Below, piece by piece: positions 50,742 through 63,500 of a stretch of DNA of 64,000 bases. The stretch comes from Rebecca billardiae RCC1528 (lineage: Eukaryota > Haptophyta). A program made the position numbers and the translations under genes. The stretch spans positions 3,906,001-3,970,000 of the forward strand of contig OZ251225.1 in assembly GCA_965240325.2 (NCBI GenBank), written 5' to 3'. The notes under the pieces were generated by a model, which saw nothing but the letters and a program-made list of their open reading frames with translations, had not been told where the DNA came from and ran no database searches. Within the stretch, counting starts at the first letter, position 1. Each line of letters opens with the position of its first letter.

Positions 50742-51092
50742 GCTCTGGACCTCGCGCGAGTTCACGCCGGCGGTGGCGCCATCTCTGTCGCGACTCGCGC
50801 CGAGAGAGGCGGTTGGAAACTTGGTGGTGGCAGTGGTGGGTCCCGGACCGCGACGGCACGGCCGGAACGGTTCCACTCACGACGGTTCCAGGAAGTCGCA
50901 CGTGTTCGCTCGCGCTCACTGGCTGTTGAACCTTCAAGTTGCCCACGACGCGCGGCCCGCTCGCGAGCGCACGCTCACGAGCGCCCTTCGCCGGCAAGCG
51001 AGGCCTGGCGTGCGTTGGCGACCGACCTCCATTCAGCCCGGTGGCAGTCAACCGCGCGGGGCGGCTCGGGGCTGCTCGCAGTGCAGGCCGCG
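50742..51092. promoter_or_regulatory. Probable shared divergent promoter region
   Basis: The 351-bp interval between the BRCT gene (minus) and the CW-finger gene (plus) is less GC-rich than the coding flanks. No defined motif was identified. Confidence 0.35.
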
Positions 51093-54000
51093 ATGGCGGA
51101 CTCGCCGCCCGCGTCGACGGAGGTGCTGGGCGCGACGGAGGACGCGGCGGCCGACGATGAGCCCTTCGTCCCGCCCGAGCGCGTCTGGTGCTCCACGTGC
51201 CGCCTCTGGTACGCGGACGAGCTCGAGGAGGAGGACGAGCCGCCGACGCCGCCGCCGCCGCCGCCGTCCGACCTGATCCCGGCGAGCGTGGTGCGCCGGC
51301 TCGAGGCGTTCTTCGCGTCGCCGGACACGCACGTCCTCCACCTCGACTACCTCGTGAAGAAGCTCGACCAGCATCAGCTCCGCCTCGTGCTCACCAAGGC
51401 GATGAGCGCGCAGCCGCCCGTGCAGGTCGCGTTCCTGCAGGGCGCGCTGCCGCTGCAGGGCGCGCTCTTCCCGCTGCTGCTGCAGTGGATCGAGCTGGGA
51501 CACCTGTGGGCCCTCAACCTCGGCGAGCTCAACTTCTCCACGCCGCAGCTCGCCGCGCTCGACGCGTCCCTCCGCCGCTCGGCCGTGAGCCACCTCTTCT
51601 ACGAGTGCACGGTCGCGGGCGAGTGGAAGGAGGTGTTCAAGGAGGCGCTGCGCGAGAACAGGCAGAAGCACGCGCGGTGGAAGCTCTCGCGCGACCACGC
51701 GCAGAACCACGTCATCTTCGAGGCGCGCGCGCGCGCCCGCCGCGCGCGCTCGCGCGCCCGCGCCCGTGCGCTCGGCGCGGCTCACGCGGATAGCTCCCTC
51801 CCCTCTCTCTCTCTCTCTCTCCCCCTCCCTCTCTCTCTCCCTCCCTCCCTCTCTCTCGCTCTTTCTCTCTCGCGCGCGCGCGCGCCGCCCGGCCCCGGCG
51901 CAGGTGGTGAAGTGCTGGTTCAACCCGACGTCGCACACGGTGAACAAGCTGTGGGCCGAGCGCAACCGCAACGGCTACCGCCTGCACCGCGCCGCGCGGT
52001 CCGAGCCCCTGCGCGTGCAGTGCGAGCGGTGCCGCAAGTGGCGCGCGCTGCCGCCGGGCGTGGGCTCGTGGCCGCACGAGTTCGAGTGCGCGGACGCGGC
52101 GCCGTGGGACGCGCAGGCGTCGTGCGAGGCGGCGGAGGAGGAGCCGCCGTGCGCCGCCGGCGGCGCGCACGCCGCCGAGCCCGCCGAGCACGCGCGCCCG
52201 CCCGCGCAGGGCGAGCGCATTGTCGCCGAGCTCGCGCCGTGCCGCTGGGCGCTGTGCACCGTGCTGCGCGCGCCGAGCGCGTCGGAGTGGGCGGCGATGG
52301 CGAAGATGCGCGAGCGCGCCGAGCGCGGCGGGCGGCGCGGCGCCGGCGCGGCGCGCTCGCCCGCCCCACCCAAGTGGCTCCCGCCCGAGCTGGCGCCGCT
52401 CCTCCTCGGGCAGACGCGGCCGCGCGCGCGCGCCGCGCCAGCCAAGTTCGAGGCCGGCGCGTGCACGGACGACTCGCGGGAGCGGCGGTGCTCCGCGGCG
52501 GCGGACGCGCACGAGCGCGCGCAGTGGCGGCTGGTGGCGTGCGCGGGCGCGCGGCTCGAGCGCCGCCGAGCGGGCGCGGGCGGTGGCGCCGACGACGCGT
52601 CGAGCTCGTCCGCGTCCGCCTCCGAGTCCGAGTCCGAGTCCGAGTCCGACGGCTCTGAGGAGGACGAGGAGGCGGAGGCGCGCGGCGATCGTGCCGACGA
52701 CGACGGCGGTGCTGCTGGCGGTGCCGAGGGCGGGCGCGCGGCCGCGGAGGATGGCGGGGCGGAGGCGGAGGAGTCGGCGCGCGCGTCGGGCTCGGGCACG
52801 CGCTGCGGCGCGCGGCTGCGCGCGGGCGGCGCCAAGCAGCCCTCGCCCATCGCCATCTACGCCGTGCGGTGCGCGCCCGAGGGGCGCGGCGTCTCGTGGT
52901 GCCATCTCGACGCGTGGGCGGGCCTCAAGCGCAGCCTGCGCGCGGCGCTGCTCGAGCGGAGCGTGGCGCAGGCGCAGCAGCGGGCGCGGGCGCAGGCGGA
53001 GGCGCGCGGGGCATCGCCCGCGGAGCCGACGGCGGCGGCGGAGGCCGACGGCGGCGCGGAGGCCGCGGAGGCCACGGAGGCGGAGCGGCCGCCCGCAGAC
53101 GCGCCGACCGCCGACGCGGACGCGCCCCCGGCGCCGCCGCCGCTGCTGTGCGCCGGCCAGCGCATCGCGTGCCTGCGCACCGCCGCGCCGGGCGGCGTGC
53201 CTCGGTGGAGCGTGGCGGAGGTGGTGGCGGTGGAGCAACTGCCGACGCCGCCGCCCCCGCCGCTCGGCGCGGAGCAGGAGGCGGCCGCCGCGCCGGAGCC
53301 CGCGCCCGTCGGCGCGCCGAGCGCGCGCGCCGCGGCCGAGGCGGAGGCGGAGGACGGCCCGTGCCTGCGCGCCCTCGGTGTCATGGGCAGCATGGCCGCC
53401 AGCATGGCCGCCAGCATGGCCGCCAGCATGGCCGCCGGCGCACGGCCTGCGCCGGCCGAGCTGCCGAGCGTGCCGTGCCAGTGGGCGCAGCACGCGTGCG
53501 CGCCAAGCGCACACGCCGCCGCCCTCGCGCGCGCGCCGCCACCGTGCGCGCGGTGCGAGGGCTCGGCCGCGCCGGCCGAGGCGCCGCCCGCGCTCGCGCC
53601 GGCCGCGCCGGCGCCGCTCTCGGCGCCGCCGCCCGCCGCCGCGCAGCCGCCGGCGTCGCTGGCGGCTGGTGGTGAGGCGCCGGCGCTGCCGCCCGCCGTG
53701 GCCGCCGAGCCGCCCGCGGCCGACGGCGCCCCGCAGCCGGCGCAGCCGCTGGCGCCGTCGGAGGCCGCGCTCGCCGCGCCGCCGTGCGCAGCGCCGCTCG
53801 CTGACGCGGCCGCTGCCGGCGCGAGCGCGGCCGATGAGGGCGGCGCCGCGCCCGCGACGGCCGCGCCCGCCGCGCCGCCGGCGCCGCCGGCCGCCGCCGC
53901 GCCCGCCGCGCCGCCCGAGCCCTCGCCCCTGCTCGCGCAGCTGCAGTTCCTCGACGGCGCCCGCGCTCGGCTGCGGCTGGGCGCTTCCAACCTCGTGCAG

Positions 54001-54652
54001 CTGTGCGCGCGCGCACGCGCGCCGCGCGCGCGCGGCACGCGCGCGGCACGCGCCCGACAGCGCGTGCGCCCGGGCTGACAGGACGCGCTGCGCCCCGCCG
54101 CCCCGCCCGCCCGCGCGCGCGCCGCCCCTTTGGCGCAGGTGGGTGCCTCTGCCCGCGGAGAGCGCGCAGCCGGGTGCCCCGCGCCCGACGGCGGCGGTGC
54201 GCATCACCAGCGGCGCGCGCGCGCTCACGCGGCTGGCCACGCAGCTGCCGCCGCCGCCGCCGCCGCCGCCGCCGGTGCGCCCCAAGCCGCCGCAGCCCGC
54301 CGCCGCGCCCTCGAGCGCGCCCGCCGCCGCCGCCAAGCGCGCGCGCGGCGCGCGCGCGCGCGGCGCGGGCGGCGCGCCGGCCGCCGAGCAGCGCGGCGCG
54401 CCCGCGGCGGCCGGCAGCGGCGGCGGCGCGTGCGGCAGCGGCGGCGCCAAGCGGCAAGGCGCGCGCGGCAGCGGGTGCGCGGTTGGCAGCGCCGGCAGCC
54501 GCTCGGCCAAGCGGCTGCGGCGCGCGCCTCCCACCGCGGCCGAGTGCGCGGAGATGGAGCTCGCCGCGCGCCCGCCGCCCGCCGACCTCTCGCTCATGAG
54601 CGAGCGTCAGCAGCTGGCGCATGTGCTCGCCCTCTCGCACTGGTGCACCTGA
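51093..54652 (+). CDS. CW-type zinc finger chromatin protein candidate
   Basis: Exons 51093-51722, 51904-54002 and 54139-54652 give 1080 residues. Intron 1 appears to be GC-AG (GAG|GCGCGC ... GCAG) with a long CT-rich tract at about 51795-51875; intron 2 is GTGCGC...CAG. Exon 1 encodes a helical domain (LIPASVVRRLEAFFAS...LDYLVKKLDQHQLRLVLTKAM). Right after intron 1 comes WFNPTSHTVNKLWAER and then a CW finger at about residues 248-290: C-x2-C-x-KWR, a tryptophan (SWPHEFEC) and a last Cys, matching the CW fold that reads methylated histone H3 Lys4. The rest is Ala/Pro/Glu-rich with ESESESESD acidic runs, tandem SMAA repeats and a Lys/Arg-containing C-terminus. A chromatin reader role follows from the finger alone. 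Confidence 0.75.
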
Positions 54653-55379
54653 CGGCTGACGGCTCTGACGGCTCGATGACGGCCGTGACCTGGCCAGCGG
54701 GCCCGGCCGGAGGGCGCGCCCCCGCCCGCGGCGCCCGCGGCGGCGGCGGCGCACCGTGGCATCTCGCCGCGGCAGCGGACCGGCGAGTCTCGCCACTCGG
54801 CGCGGCGCCGAGGCTTGGCCTCGCGGTCGCCGTCCTTCACTCTTCAGAACCGGTGACCCGATCGGTCCAAGCCGCACGCGGCTCCCGCACGGGCGCTTGG
54901 CGAAGACGGCCTCCGAGTCCGCGGCCTGTCACGCACGTTCACGCAGTCGACATCAGCGAGCGCGCTCTTATTTATTGATAATGAGGACCGACCACTCTCA
55001 AACCGGAGTCAGCCAGGTTACTTACGGGCACGGCCACTGACTGACGGTCGCCGTAGGCTGTAGGCCTGCACAGGGCAGCACAGCTCGACGCCGACCCTCC
55101 CTCCGGGTTTGCCGAGCCCGACCGGGACGGGGCCTCGTCGCCGGTTGGCGTCAGTCCGGAGGGCGCTTCGCCCCGATCCGGTTGTCGAGAGCCGAGATGC
55201 GGGTACAGATGCGTCAATCTTGGGCGCCGAGTTGCCTTCTCCCGAATACATACGGACAGCTGCGCTTGATGCGCTCAATCAACACGCGCCTTTCATCGGG
55301 CGTCGCGGCCGAGTGCGGAGCATTCCTGGTCAGCGGTGGGGTCGTCGCGCCCCGGGCTTCCAAGAGGCCCGCGTAGTGA
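54653..55379. other. Intergenic region, nothing recognised
   Basis: About 730 bp, less GC-rich at 54,960-55,060. No supported gene. It is the 5' flank of the cyclic-nucleotide kinase. Confidence 0.45.
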
Positions 55380-58300
55380 ATGGCGCTCGTGCTCGCGGCG
55401 TTGTTGCCCGTCGCGGCATCGCTCGCGGTCGGCGCGCTCATAGCGTTCATCGTCGGCAACCGACGTCCGCCGGGTGGCGGGTGGTGCCCGCAGCGCGGCA
55501 GCCACAACGACGAGGAGTCGGCGCCAGCCATGCGCGCCAGCAGCAGCAGCGGTGACCTCATGTCGCCCGTGGTCGAGCAGCGGCGCGCGACGCTGAATCA
55601 GCAGGCGGCCCGCCGCGCGGGCGTGACCGCGGGCGAGGACAACCTCGCGGGGTACGAGCGCCATACGTACGCCAAGCCGCGCGACGTCGCGCACCTCCTC
55701 GCCGACGCGTTTGCCAACGTCGCCGTGTTTGCCGAGCTCTCTGCGCACACGATCGACGAGCTGGTCGAGCAGATGTACCCGGTGGAGGCGGCGGCGGGCG
55801 AGGTGCTGATCAAGCAGCGCGACGCGGGCGAGGTGCTCTACGTCGTCGAGCGCGGCGAGCTCGTCGCCACGCTCGAGCAGGCGGGCAACGCGCCCGTCGC
55901 GACGATGGGCCCGGGGTCTCTCTTTGGGGAGCTGTCGCTGCTGTACGCGTCCCCGCGCGCGGCGAGCGTGACGTGCACGGAGGGCGCGAAGCTGTGGGCG
56001 ATCGACCGTCGCGCGTTCCGCGCGACGGTGGCGTCGGGCTCCGTCGGCCGCGCCGACGACTTCCTCCGCGCCGTCCCGCTCCTCTCGCAGCTCTCGGAGG
56101 CGCAGCGCGCCGACCTCGCTGCGGCGATGAGCACGGCCGTGTACGCGCCCAGCGACGTGATCGTGCGCAAGGGGGAGCTGGCGGACGCGCTGTTCTTCAT
56201 CCGCGAGGGCGAGGTGTCGGTGCACACGCTCGACCTCGTCGACGAGGAGCCCGCCCCCGAGCACGGCACGCCGCCCACGCCGGGCACGCCGGGCGCGGGC
56301 ACGCCCGGCACGCCCGGCACGCCCGGCACGCCCAGCCGGCAGTCGACAAAGTCGTCGCGCAAGTCGTCGTTTGCAAAGGCGACGTCCGGCTCGCGCGCGC
56401 CCTCGATCGGGGCGGGCGCGCCGGGCGAGCTGTCGAGGCTGCGGCCGGGGGACTACTTCGGCGAGAGCGCGATCGCGGTGCAGGCGGGCGGCGGCGGCTC
56501 GGCCGCGCCCACCGTCCGCTCCGCCACCGCGGTCGCCGTGCAGCGCGTGGTGGCGCTCAAGCTGCTCGCCTCGGACTTCCACGCGCTCGTGCCGGACCTG
56601 GCGGCGGTGGTCGAGGCGAACTTCAAGCAGCGCGTGCTGGACAACATGCCGCTGTTCGCGCCGCTGGGCGAGGCGGGGCGGCGCACGCTCGCCAAGCAGA
56701 TGCGCGCGGTCACCTTCCGCATGGGCGAGGACATCATCTCCCTCGGCTCTGCGGGCGAGGCCTTCTACATCCTGCGCGCGGGCGAGGTGGAGGCGCTGTC
56801 GGAGGAGGGCAAGACGCTCAGCGTGCTCGGGCCCTCGGACTACTTTGGCGAGCGCTCGCTGCTCACGGACGAGCCGACCTCGGCGACGGGTGCGCGCGGC
56901 TCGCCCCCCCCCCTCTGCCCCCGCGCGGGACGCGTCGCTAACCGCGCCGAGCCACGCCTCACGCCCTGCCTCACGCCCCGCCGCACGCCTCGCCGCACGC
57001 CCCGCCGCACGCCCCGCCGCACGCCCCGCCGCACGCCCCGCCGCACGCCCCGCCGCACGCCCCGCCGCACGCCCCGCCGCACGCCCCGCCGCACGCCTCG
57101 CCGCGCGCGTGCGTGCCCCCTCCCTCCCTGGCGCGCGCGCGCGTGCGCCAGTGCGCGCGCTGTCGGACGAGACGGTGTGCTACAAGGTGAGCAAGCACGA
57201 CTTCAACCGGCAGCTCGGCTCGCTGCAGGCGGTCACGGACGCGTTCAAGGCCGAGATCGCGCGGCGCGACGCGGCGACCGCCGCGGCCGCGCAGGTGAAC
57301 ATCGCCTCCCTCGAGCACCGGCGCACGCTGGGCGTGGGCTCGTTCGGGCGCGTGAAGCTCGTGCGAGACCCGCTCACCGGCGCGCCGTACGCGCTCAAGG
57401 TGCTGAGCAAGCGCGGCGCGGTCAAGCAGCAGCAGGTGGCGCACGTGCTGAGCGAGAAGGCGCTGCTCGAGCAGTGCCGACACCCGTTTGTCGTGCAGCT
57501 CGTCGCGACCGCGCAGGACGCGGACAAGCTGTACATGCTGCTCGAGCTGTGCCTGGGCGGGGAGCTCTTCTCGCGGCTGCACGCGCAGGGCTCGCAGAGG
57601 CTCGCCGAGGGCGCGGTGCGCTTCTACGGCGCGTGCGTCACCGCGGTCGTCACGTACCTGCACGAGCGGCGCATCGCGTACCGCGACCTCAAGCCGGAGA
57701 ACCTGCTGCTCGACGACAAGGGCTACCTCAAGCTCGTCGACTTTGGGTTCGCCAAGGTGGTGGTGGACCGCACGCTCACGCTGTGCGGCACGCCCGAGTA
57801 CCTCGCGCCCGAGGTGCTGCTCAACAAGGGGCACGGGCTGCCCGTCGACTGGTGGACGGTGGGCGTGCTGCTCTACGAGATGGCCGCGGGATTCACGCCC
57901 TTCCACGGAGACCACCCGCTCGCGCTCTACCAGGAGATCCTGCGCGCCAAGGTGCGCTACCCATCGCGCATGCCCGCAGACCTGCGCGCGCTGATCGGGC
58001 GGCTGCTCGACCCGAGCCCGGCGCGCCGGCTGGGCGCGGGGCCGGACGGAGGCCTCGCCGTCAAGGCGGACCCGTGGTTCGCCTCGCTCGACTGGGTGGC
58101 GCTCGAGCGGCGCGAGCTCCCCGCGCCGTACGTGCCGCTGATTAAGGACCCGTTCGGTGCGCCCGCGCTCGCGCACGCCCCGCGCTGGCGGCGCCGCCGC
58201 CGCCGCCCCTCGGTTCTGTGTGCGGCGCGCGCGCGCGCGAGCGCGTCTCGGCGCGGCCGCTCACGCGCGCCCCGCGCCGCGCTTGCGGTGTAGACGACAC

Positions 58301-58388
58301 GCACTTTGACAAGTACGACGAGGAGGACGCCAACGAGGCGGAGCTGGCGGACGTCGAGATCCCGCCAGGCGCATTCGAGCACTTCTAG
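55380..58388 (+). CDS. Cyclic-nucleotide-dependent protein kinase (PKG-like), membrane-anchored
   Basis: Exons 55380-56889, 57152-58156 and 58294-58388 (869 residues); introns GTGCGC...AG. Residues about 3-26 (LVLAALLPVAASLAVGALIAFIV) form a membrane anchor, unusual for PKG. Three cNMP-binding domains follow: one with FGELSLLYASPRAAS near 180-195, intact for phosphate binding; one with YFGESAIAV after a ~70-residue TPGTPG-rich insertion; one with FGERSLLTDEPTSAT completed across intron 1. The kinase has the Gly loop GVGSFGRVKL, catalytic Lys in YALKVL, YRDLKPENLLLD, DFGFAK and GTPEYLAPE. The last exon supplies an AGC C-tail (DDTHFDKYDEED, ending FEHF). Such enzymes relay cGMP or cAMP signals; the ligand cannot be told. 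The ATG at 55380 follows an in-frame stop region. Confidence 0.92.
56953..57104 (+). repeat. 12-bp minisatellite within kinase intron 1
   Basis: About 12 units of CACGCCCCGCCG (with CTCG variants) fill most of the 262-nt intron, which would form a C-rich pre-mRNA tract. Confidence 0.85.
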
Positions 58389-60511
58389 CAGCGCCCACCC
58401 GCCCGGCCGCGCCGGGCGGCTGTGCGCCTCCGCCGGCGCGCGGAGTGCGCGCGCGACGAGGCAGCAGCCAGTGCCGCGTGCGGCCCAACGGGCGCATCCC
58501 GCACCGAGACGGCCCGTGGGCTGCTGTGCGGGCAGCTGTCCAAGGCTGTCGGGCCGAGTGCCACGGGCACGGCGCCCCGCAGCCTTAGTCTTGCTGTCGC
58601 GGTCATCATCACAGTGCAGTTCATGCACTGGGTCTGGGACGCCGCGTCGACGGACACTCTACACAGCAGCGCCGCCGGGGCAAACGGCCGGGTTGTCGTG
58701 CTGCGCATAGCTGCATACTGCTGACGAAGACCATCCGAGAGGACCGCTGCTGGTGCAGCCTGTCTTCTACAGTCAGCGCGTGTTGAATCAGACTGCTGCA
58801 CTGAATTGGCCTCATGGGCCTGTTGCCCAGCTAGCCGCGCGGCACGCTGACGCAGTCAGTCATCAGTGAGTCAGGCCGAAACCGCGAGTTACTACTTACT
58901 CAGCAGGCTTGACGAGAATATGCACGCGGCAGCGGCGAGGCGCGCGCATTATTCGTATGGCGGGCCGTAGGTCCGCCCCTTGTAGTGCCCGGGAAAAAGA
59001 TAAGAAAAAGAAAAGGAAAAAAGAAAATCGCCTCGCAAAGAAAAGAAAATCGCCTCGCTCACTGCCGGGTCGCTTCGCTCACTGGCGGGCGTCAATCTCG
59101 CCTGCCTGAGCTGTGTGCGTCTCTTATTCTTAGTAAACTGTACCGGGCGCCCTCGCAGCTCCCACTGGGGACGCTCGGCCGAAAGAGAGTCCTGGATGGC
59201 GCGGAGCGCATGGGCCGCGCGCGCCGAATCCAACGCCGGCGTGGATATCGCGCGGAGACTCCCGAGGGGGTTTTTCGCCCGATTCGCGATTGCTGCCCTC
59301 GTCGTCTCGCGTGCAGGTCGAACGGGGGCTAAATCGACGCGTTTGGAGCGGTACGCTCGGCGCGTCGACACGATCGTGAGACCTGGGGCGATCCTCGCCC
59401 GACGTGCACGTCGAAAGCTCGCACCGGCCATAGCATCATGCGCTGCGCACGATGACCGCCTCGCGCGATCCACCGTCGCGCGTCGGGCTCGGTGCGAGAA
59501 AGCCCTCATCACGAGGCGTCTCGCGGGCGGGAAGCGCCATCGCACGCGACGCAAGATTTGGCGCGGCCTTCTGAACTCGATCGCCGGAATCCGCGCACCG
59601 GACTCAGTCATTGCTCGCGGTCCGGTCCCTCAGCCGAAGCCCACGTCCGGCCTGCATGGCGTCGACGGTGACCAATGCGACGGAAGCGCAGCGCCAACGG
59701 CGTACGACGCGCAGCGGACGCACCTCCCGGGTCTGTCGCCGTGGCAGCAACCGCGTCATCGCGAGTTGGCGACCCTCGCCGCAGCGCGACACAGACAAGC
59801 CCGTGATGCCATCCGCAGAGAGATGAAACGTCGAGCATGCAACATCGCCGCGCCATGGCCTCGTCCATGGCGCAGGCGCTGCGGGACGAGGCGGAAGTCG
59901 TCACGCCGGTGACGGATGCGCTGCGATTCGTGTGCTCGCATGAGCAGCGCTTGCCCACTCTCGATCGCGAGTGGCACACGCTGTCGCTGTGCGCGCGCGC
60001 GCGCACAACCAACAGCTCCTCGTGCCGCCGAGCACGCGAGCGCCAGACCTGTCGAAGATGCGAAGAGCGACGACCGCGTTAACGTCAACGCGCTCGTGCT
60101 CAGCGTGGTGGCCGTGTACGACGTCAACGCGACCTGCGCCGAGCCCATCATGCCTGGAGCCGACATCGACAAGCATCCTCGCGACGACCGCTCTCGGCTG
60201 GCGGCAGGAGGACATGGCACATGATCTACTCTGGCGGCTTCGTCGGCGGCGAGGCGCTCGATTACGCCATCGCGGTCGACATGCGGCACATACAGCGCGT
60301 ACCCGCGCTCGCGCGGAGCAACGGGCTACCCGCCCCGCCCCGCGTGCTGCACATTCCCTCGTGGGTGTGGGCCTCGCTGATGCGCATATGATACAATACT
60401 CTAAGAGTACAGACCGTGAAACGTGTGTACATCACGTCGGGGAGCCAACTTCACGTGTCGTCACTGGTCCTTGCACTCGACTGTCCGAGGCCACTCCACC
60501 GAAATCAGCCG
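58389..60511. other. Intergenic region; possible decayed coding fragment near 59.8-60.4 kb
   Basis: No intact gene. An A-rich purine stretch (about 58,990-59,060) stands out. Between about 59,837 and 60,390 short phrases in shifting plus-strand frames look protein-like (VTPVTDALRFVCSHE, VNVNALVLSVVAVYDVNATC, MIYSGGFVGGEALDYAIAVD), which would fit a frameshifted pseudogene or chance. The family is unrecognised. Confidence 0.3.
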
Positions 60512-63500
60512 ACGGGTAGGGGAGCCAGAAGCGTCTCGGGTAGGGGTCCCCTACCCGATCGCGCACCTCGGGTAGGGGGGGCGGAGGCTGCAGTCGCCGC
60601 GCGCCGAGGGCGTCGCTCGACGCGCACCACGGGCGTCGCTCGAGTCTGCGCGGCCCGCGCACGCGTCCTGCGGGTGCGCCCCGGCACCGTGCCTTCGCGC
60701 GCCGCTGGCTGCGCGCCTCTCCGCCGCTCACGCCGCTCGCCAATGGCCCGCGACTGCGCGTCGGCACGTTTGTCCGCTGCGGCCGACCGCGAACGCGCAC
60801 AGGCGGGCACAAGGAAGTCGGACGATGATTTGCTGTCGTGTTGTGCGCGGACCATGTGTATGTGCTCCGCCCAGCCGCGCGCGTCGGTCGCGCACGCCGA
60901 CCAAGGCGAGCTCGAGCGCGCGCGCAAGCTGGCGCTCGCGCGTTTTGGACCCATGAAGGTGCCAGCGACTCGAGCGCGCCCAAGCGTCGGTAGAGCGCGC
61001 GCCGCGCTCGCGCGAGGAGCTGTGTGGTCGCAGCTCGCCCGCACGCTTGCGCCCTGGGCGATCCGCGCCCTCGCATGCGCCAGCCGCGCGAGGCATCGGC
61101 GCGTCGCACATGCCGGCCGCGCGAGCGCGGCGCGCGCCAAGCCTGCGTGCAGCGGCCGCAGCTGGTGTGCCTCTGAGCCTCAGCTGTGTGCTAGCCTGCG
61201 CGAGGATGCGGACGGCGCGCAGGGCGTACACTTGAACGGGTAGGTTGTGTACCAGCGCGGTGGCGCACCTAAGCCTCTTCTGATCCTCGCACGTGCTTCG
61301 TCTTTGGATAGCACATCAGCAGAATCGTCACGACAGACTCCCAAGTCCGCGCTGCGTTGCTGTCGCCAGGTGAGGGTTGCGCAACCAGTCGCCACACGAC
61401 ACCACCATCGTCTCCGGCTGTCATGACGAGGACGCGTACAGCCCGGTACTGACTCGGGCGTTCAGCGCCACGCGTACTCACCTCGAATGGAGTCGCTGCG
61501 TGCGCAGTTCGGAATCAACGCCAGCGATAGCCCCGAAGGAGTGCTCTGCACAGCATCGATGCAGAATCGAGCGTGGGCGAGGAGCAACTTGGGCGCTAGG
61601 CGGCAACGACTGCGTGTTGATTGATCGACTCATGCTGCGATGAGGACTCAGTGGCAAGGGCCCTCAGCCGTTGATGTATGGCAGGCGCAGTAACGTCGGC
61701 TCAGCATGGAGCACGGGGCTTGACGTGTGACGCTTCTGAGCAGCTTTCTGTCGTGGTCGTGATTGAACCGCACTCGGTGCGGGCTGCACGGCGCATGCCG
61801 TCGCAGCGGACCGGCCTCGGCCGCGCGGCCGCCTGCCCTGGGATCGGTCGGCGGGCCCGTCGGCGCCCGCCCGCTGACTGCGGCGAGACTCTGGATGAGA
61901 CCGAGTCCGATGGCCGCGGTGGCTCGCGGCGACGCGCGCGCGCGGCCCACTTCGCCTGTCGCCGCCGCGGCCTGCGGTGGCGCGCAAGGCTCAGGTCACA
62001 CGGGCTGCGCTGGGCCGCGCAGCGCCGCCGCGCTTTTATCAGCAGCATCGGCCCGCGGCCGCCGCGGTGGCTGGCCGCCTGACGGCCGGTGCTCGCAGGC
62101 CGCAGCCCACGCATCCTCGTGGCAGTCTGCACGCAGAGGATGGCAGACCGGCTAACGGCGGCCTCGGCGGCCGCGAGCAGTCCCTTCATCTTCGGTTGAC
62201 GGCGTGTCGGCGGCCAAGAGGTGGCACGGGCGGCCACGGTCGTGTCGACTCTGTGCCTCTGACGCCGCGCCTTTGTCGTCCCAGTCAGTGCCAGGCTGCC
62301 GCCGTGGACGCCTTGGATGCCAATGCGGATGCCTTGACGAGCGCGTGCGGTCGTTGCGCCTGAAGTGTCTCTGACAGAGCTGATGGCTATGCCGGACGAA
62401 TTTGCCGCCGCGGAGCCATCGGCAGTGCCTGACGCACCGCCATCGCCGCGCCGATGCGCATTCGCCGCGCCAGCGCCACGCAGTCCGGACTCCTGCGCCA
62501 ACTCCCAGCTGCTGCTGTCCGTGCTCGGGAACACGGCGCAGCTGGACACACTCTGTGCGCACAGCCTTCTTGCGCGCTTACCAGCCAGAGTGAGTGGCAC
62601 AGCACATGGCCAATTCGGGCGTGGCGTGCGTCTGAGGCGGCGCTGTGTGACATTGTGCTCGCTGTGAACGGCGCTGTCGACCACAGCGCAGGCGGCCACG
62701 ATGCAACGAAGTGTGGCCGCGACGCGTGCGTACATTGTACTGCCGAAACTAGCGTACCTGCGCCAATATTCAAGTGACAATGCCCGCGTCTGACATGCTC
62801 TTGGTCCCGCGAGCATGCTGTCCCCTTGTCTCAGCCTATGACTCAGATTGACTAGCACCGTTGTCTAATGGCATCGAGTAGGCTACAGGTAGCAAGGCGC
62901 GCGCCGCGCTCGCGCGGCCGGCATGTGCGACGCGCCGCTGCCTCGCGCGGCTGGCGCATGCGAGGGCGCGGATCGCCCAGGGCGCAAGCGTGCGGGCGAG
63001 CTGCGACCGCACAGCTCCTCGCGCGAGCGCGGCGCGCGCTCTACCGACGCTTGGGCGCGCTCGAGTCGCTGGCACCTTCATGGGTCCAAAACGCGCGAGC
63101 GCCAGCTTGCGCGCGCGCTCGAGCTCGCCTTGGTCGGCGTGCGCGACCGACGCGCGCGGCTGGGCGGAGCGCATACACATGGTCCGCGCACAACACGACA
63201 GCAAATCATCGTCCGACTTCCTTGTGCCCGCCTGTGCGCGTTCGCGGTCGGCCGCAGCGGACAAACGTGCCGACGCGCAGTCGCGGGCCATTGGCGAGCG
63301 GCGTGAGCGGCGGAGAGGCGCGCAGCCAGCGGCGCGCGAAGGCACGGTGCCGGGGCGCACCCGCAGGACGCGTGCGCGGGCCGCGCAGACTCGAGCGACG
63401 CCCGCGGTGCGCGGCGAGCGACGCCCTCGGCGCGCGGCGACTGCAGCCTCCGCCCCCCCTACCCGAGGTGCGCGATCGGGTAGGGGACCCCTACCCGAGA

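Noticed and set aside
51712-54597. 961-codon minus-strand ORF
   Set aside because: It is antisense to the CW-finger gene and reads as Arg/Gly/Ala low complexity. Long antisense ORFs are expected here because stops are rare in GC-rich DNA.
59115-59912. 265-codon plus-strand ORF
   Set aside because: Arg/Ala-rich throughout with no recognisable domain or leader after the first ten residues; treated as chance.
60512-60600. GGGTAGGGG blocks as interstitial telomere repeat
   Set aside because: Only three irregular blocks, not a tandem TTAGGG or TTTAGGG array, and mirrored at the other end of an inverted element.
61701-62858. 385-codon minus-strand ORF in the interior of the 3-kb inverted element
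   Set aside because: Composition resembles noncoding translations; no transposase or other motif seen. Kept only as a mention within the element.
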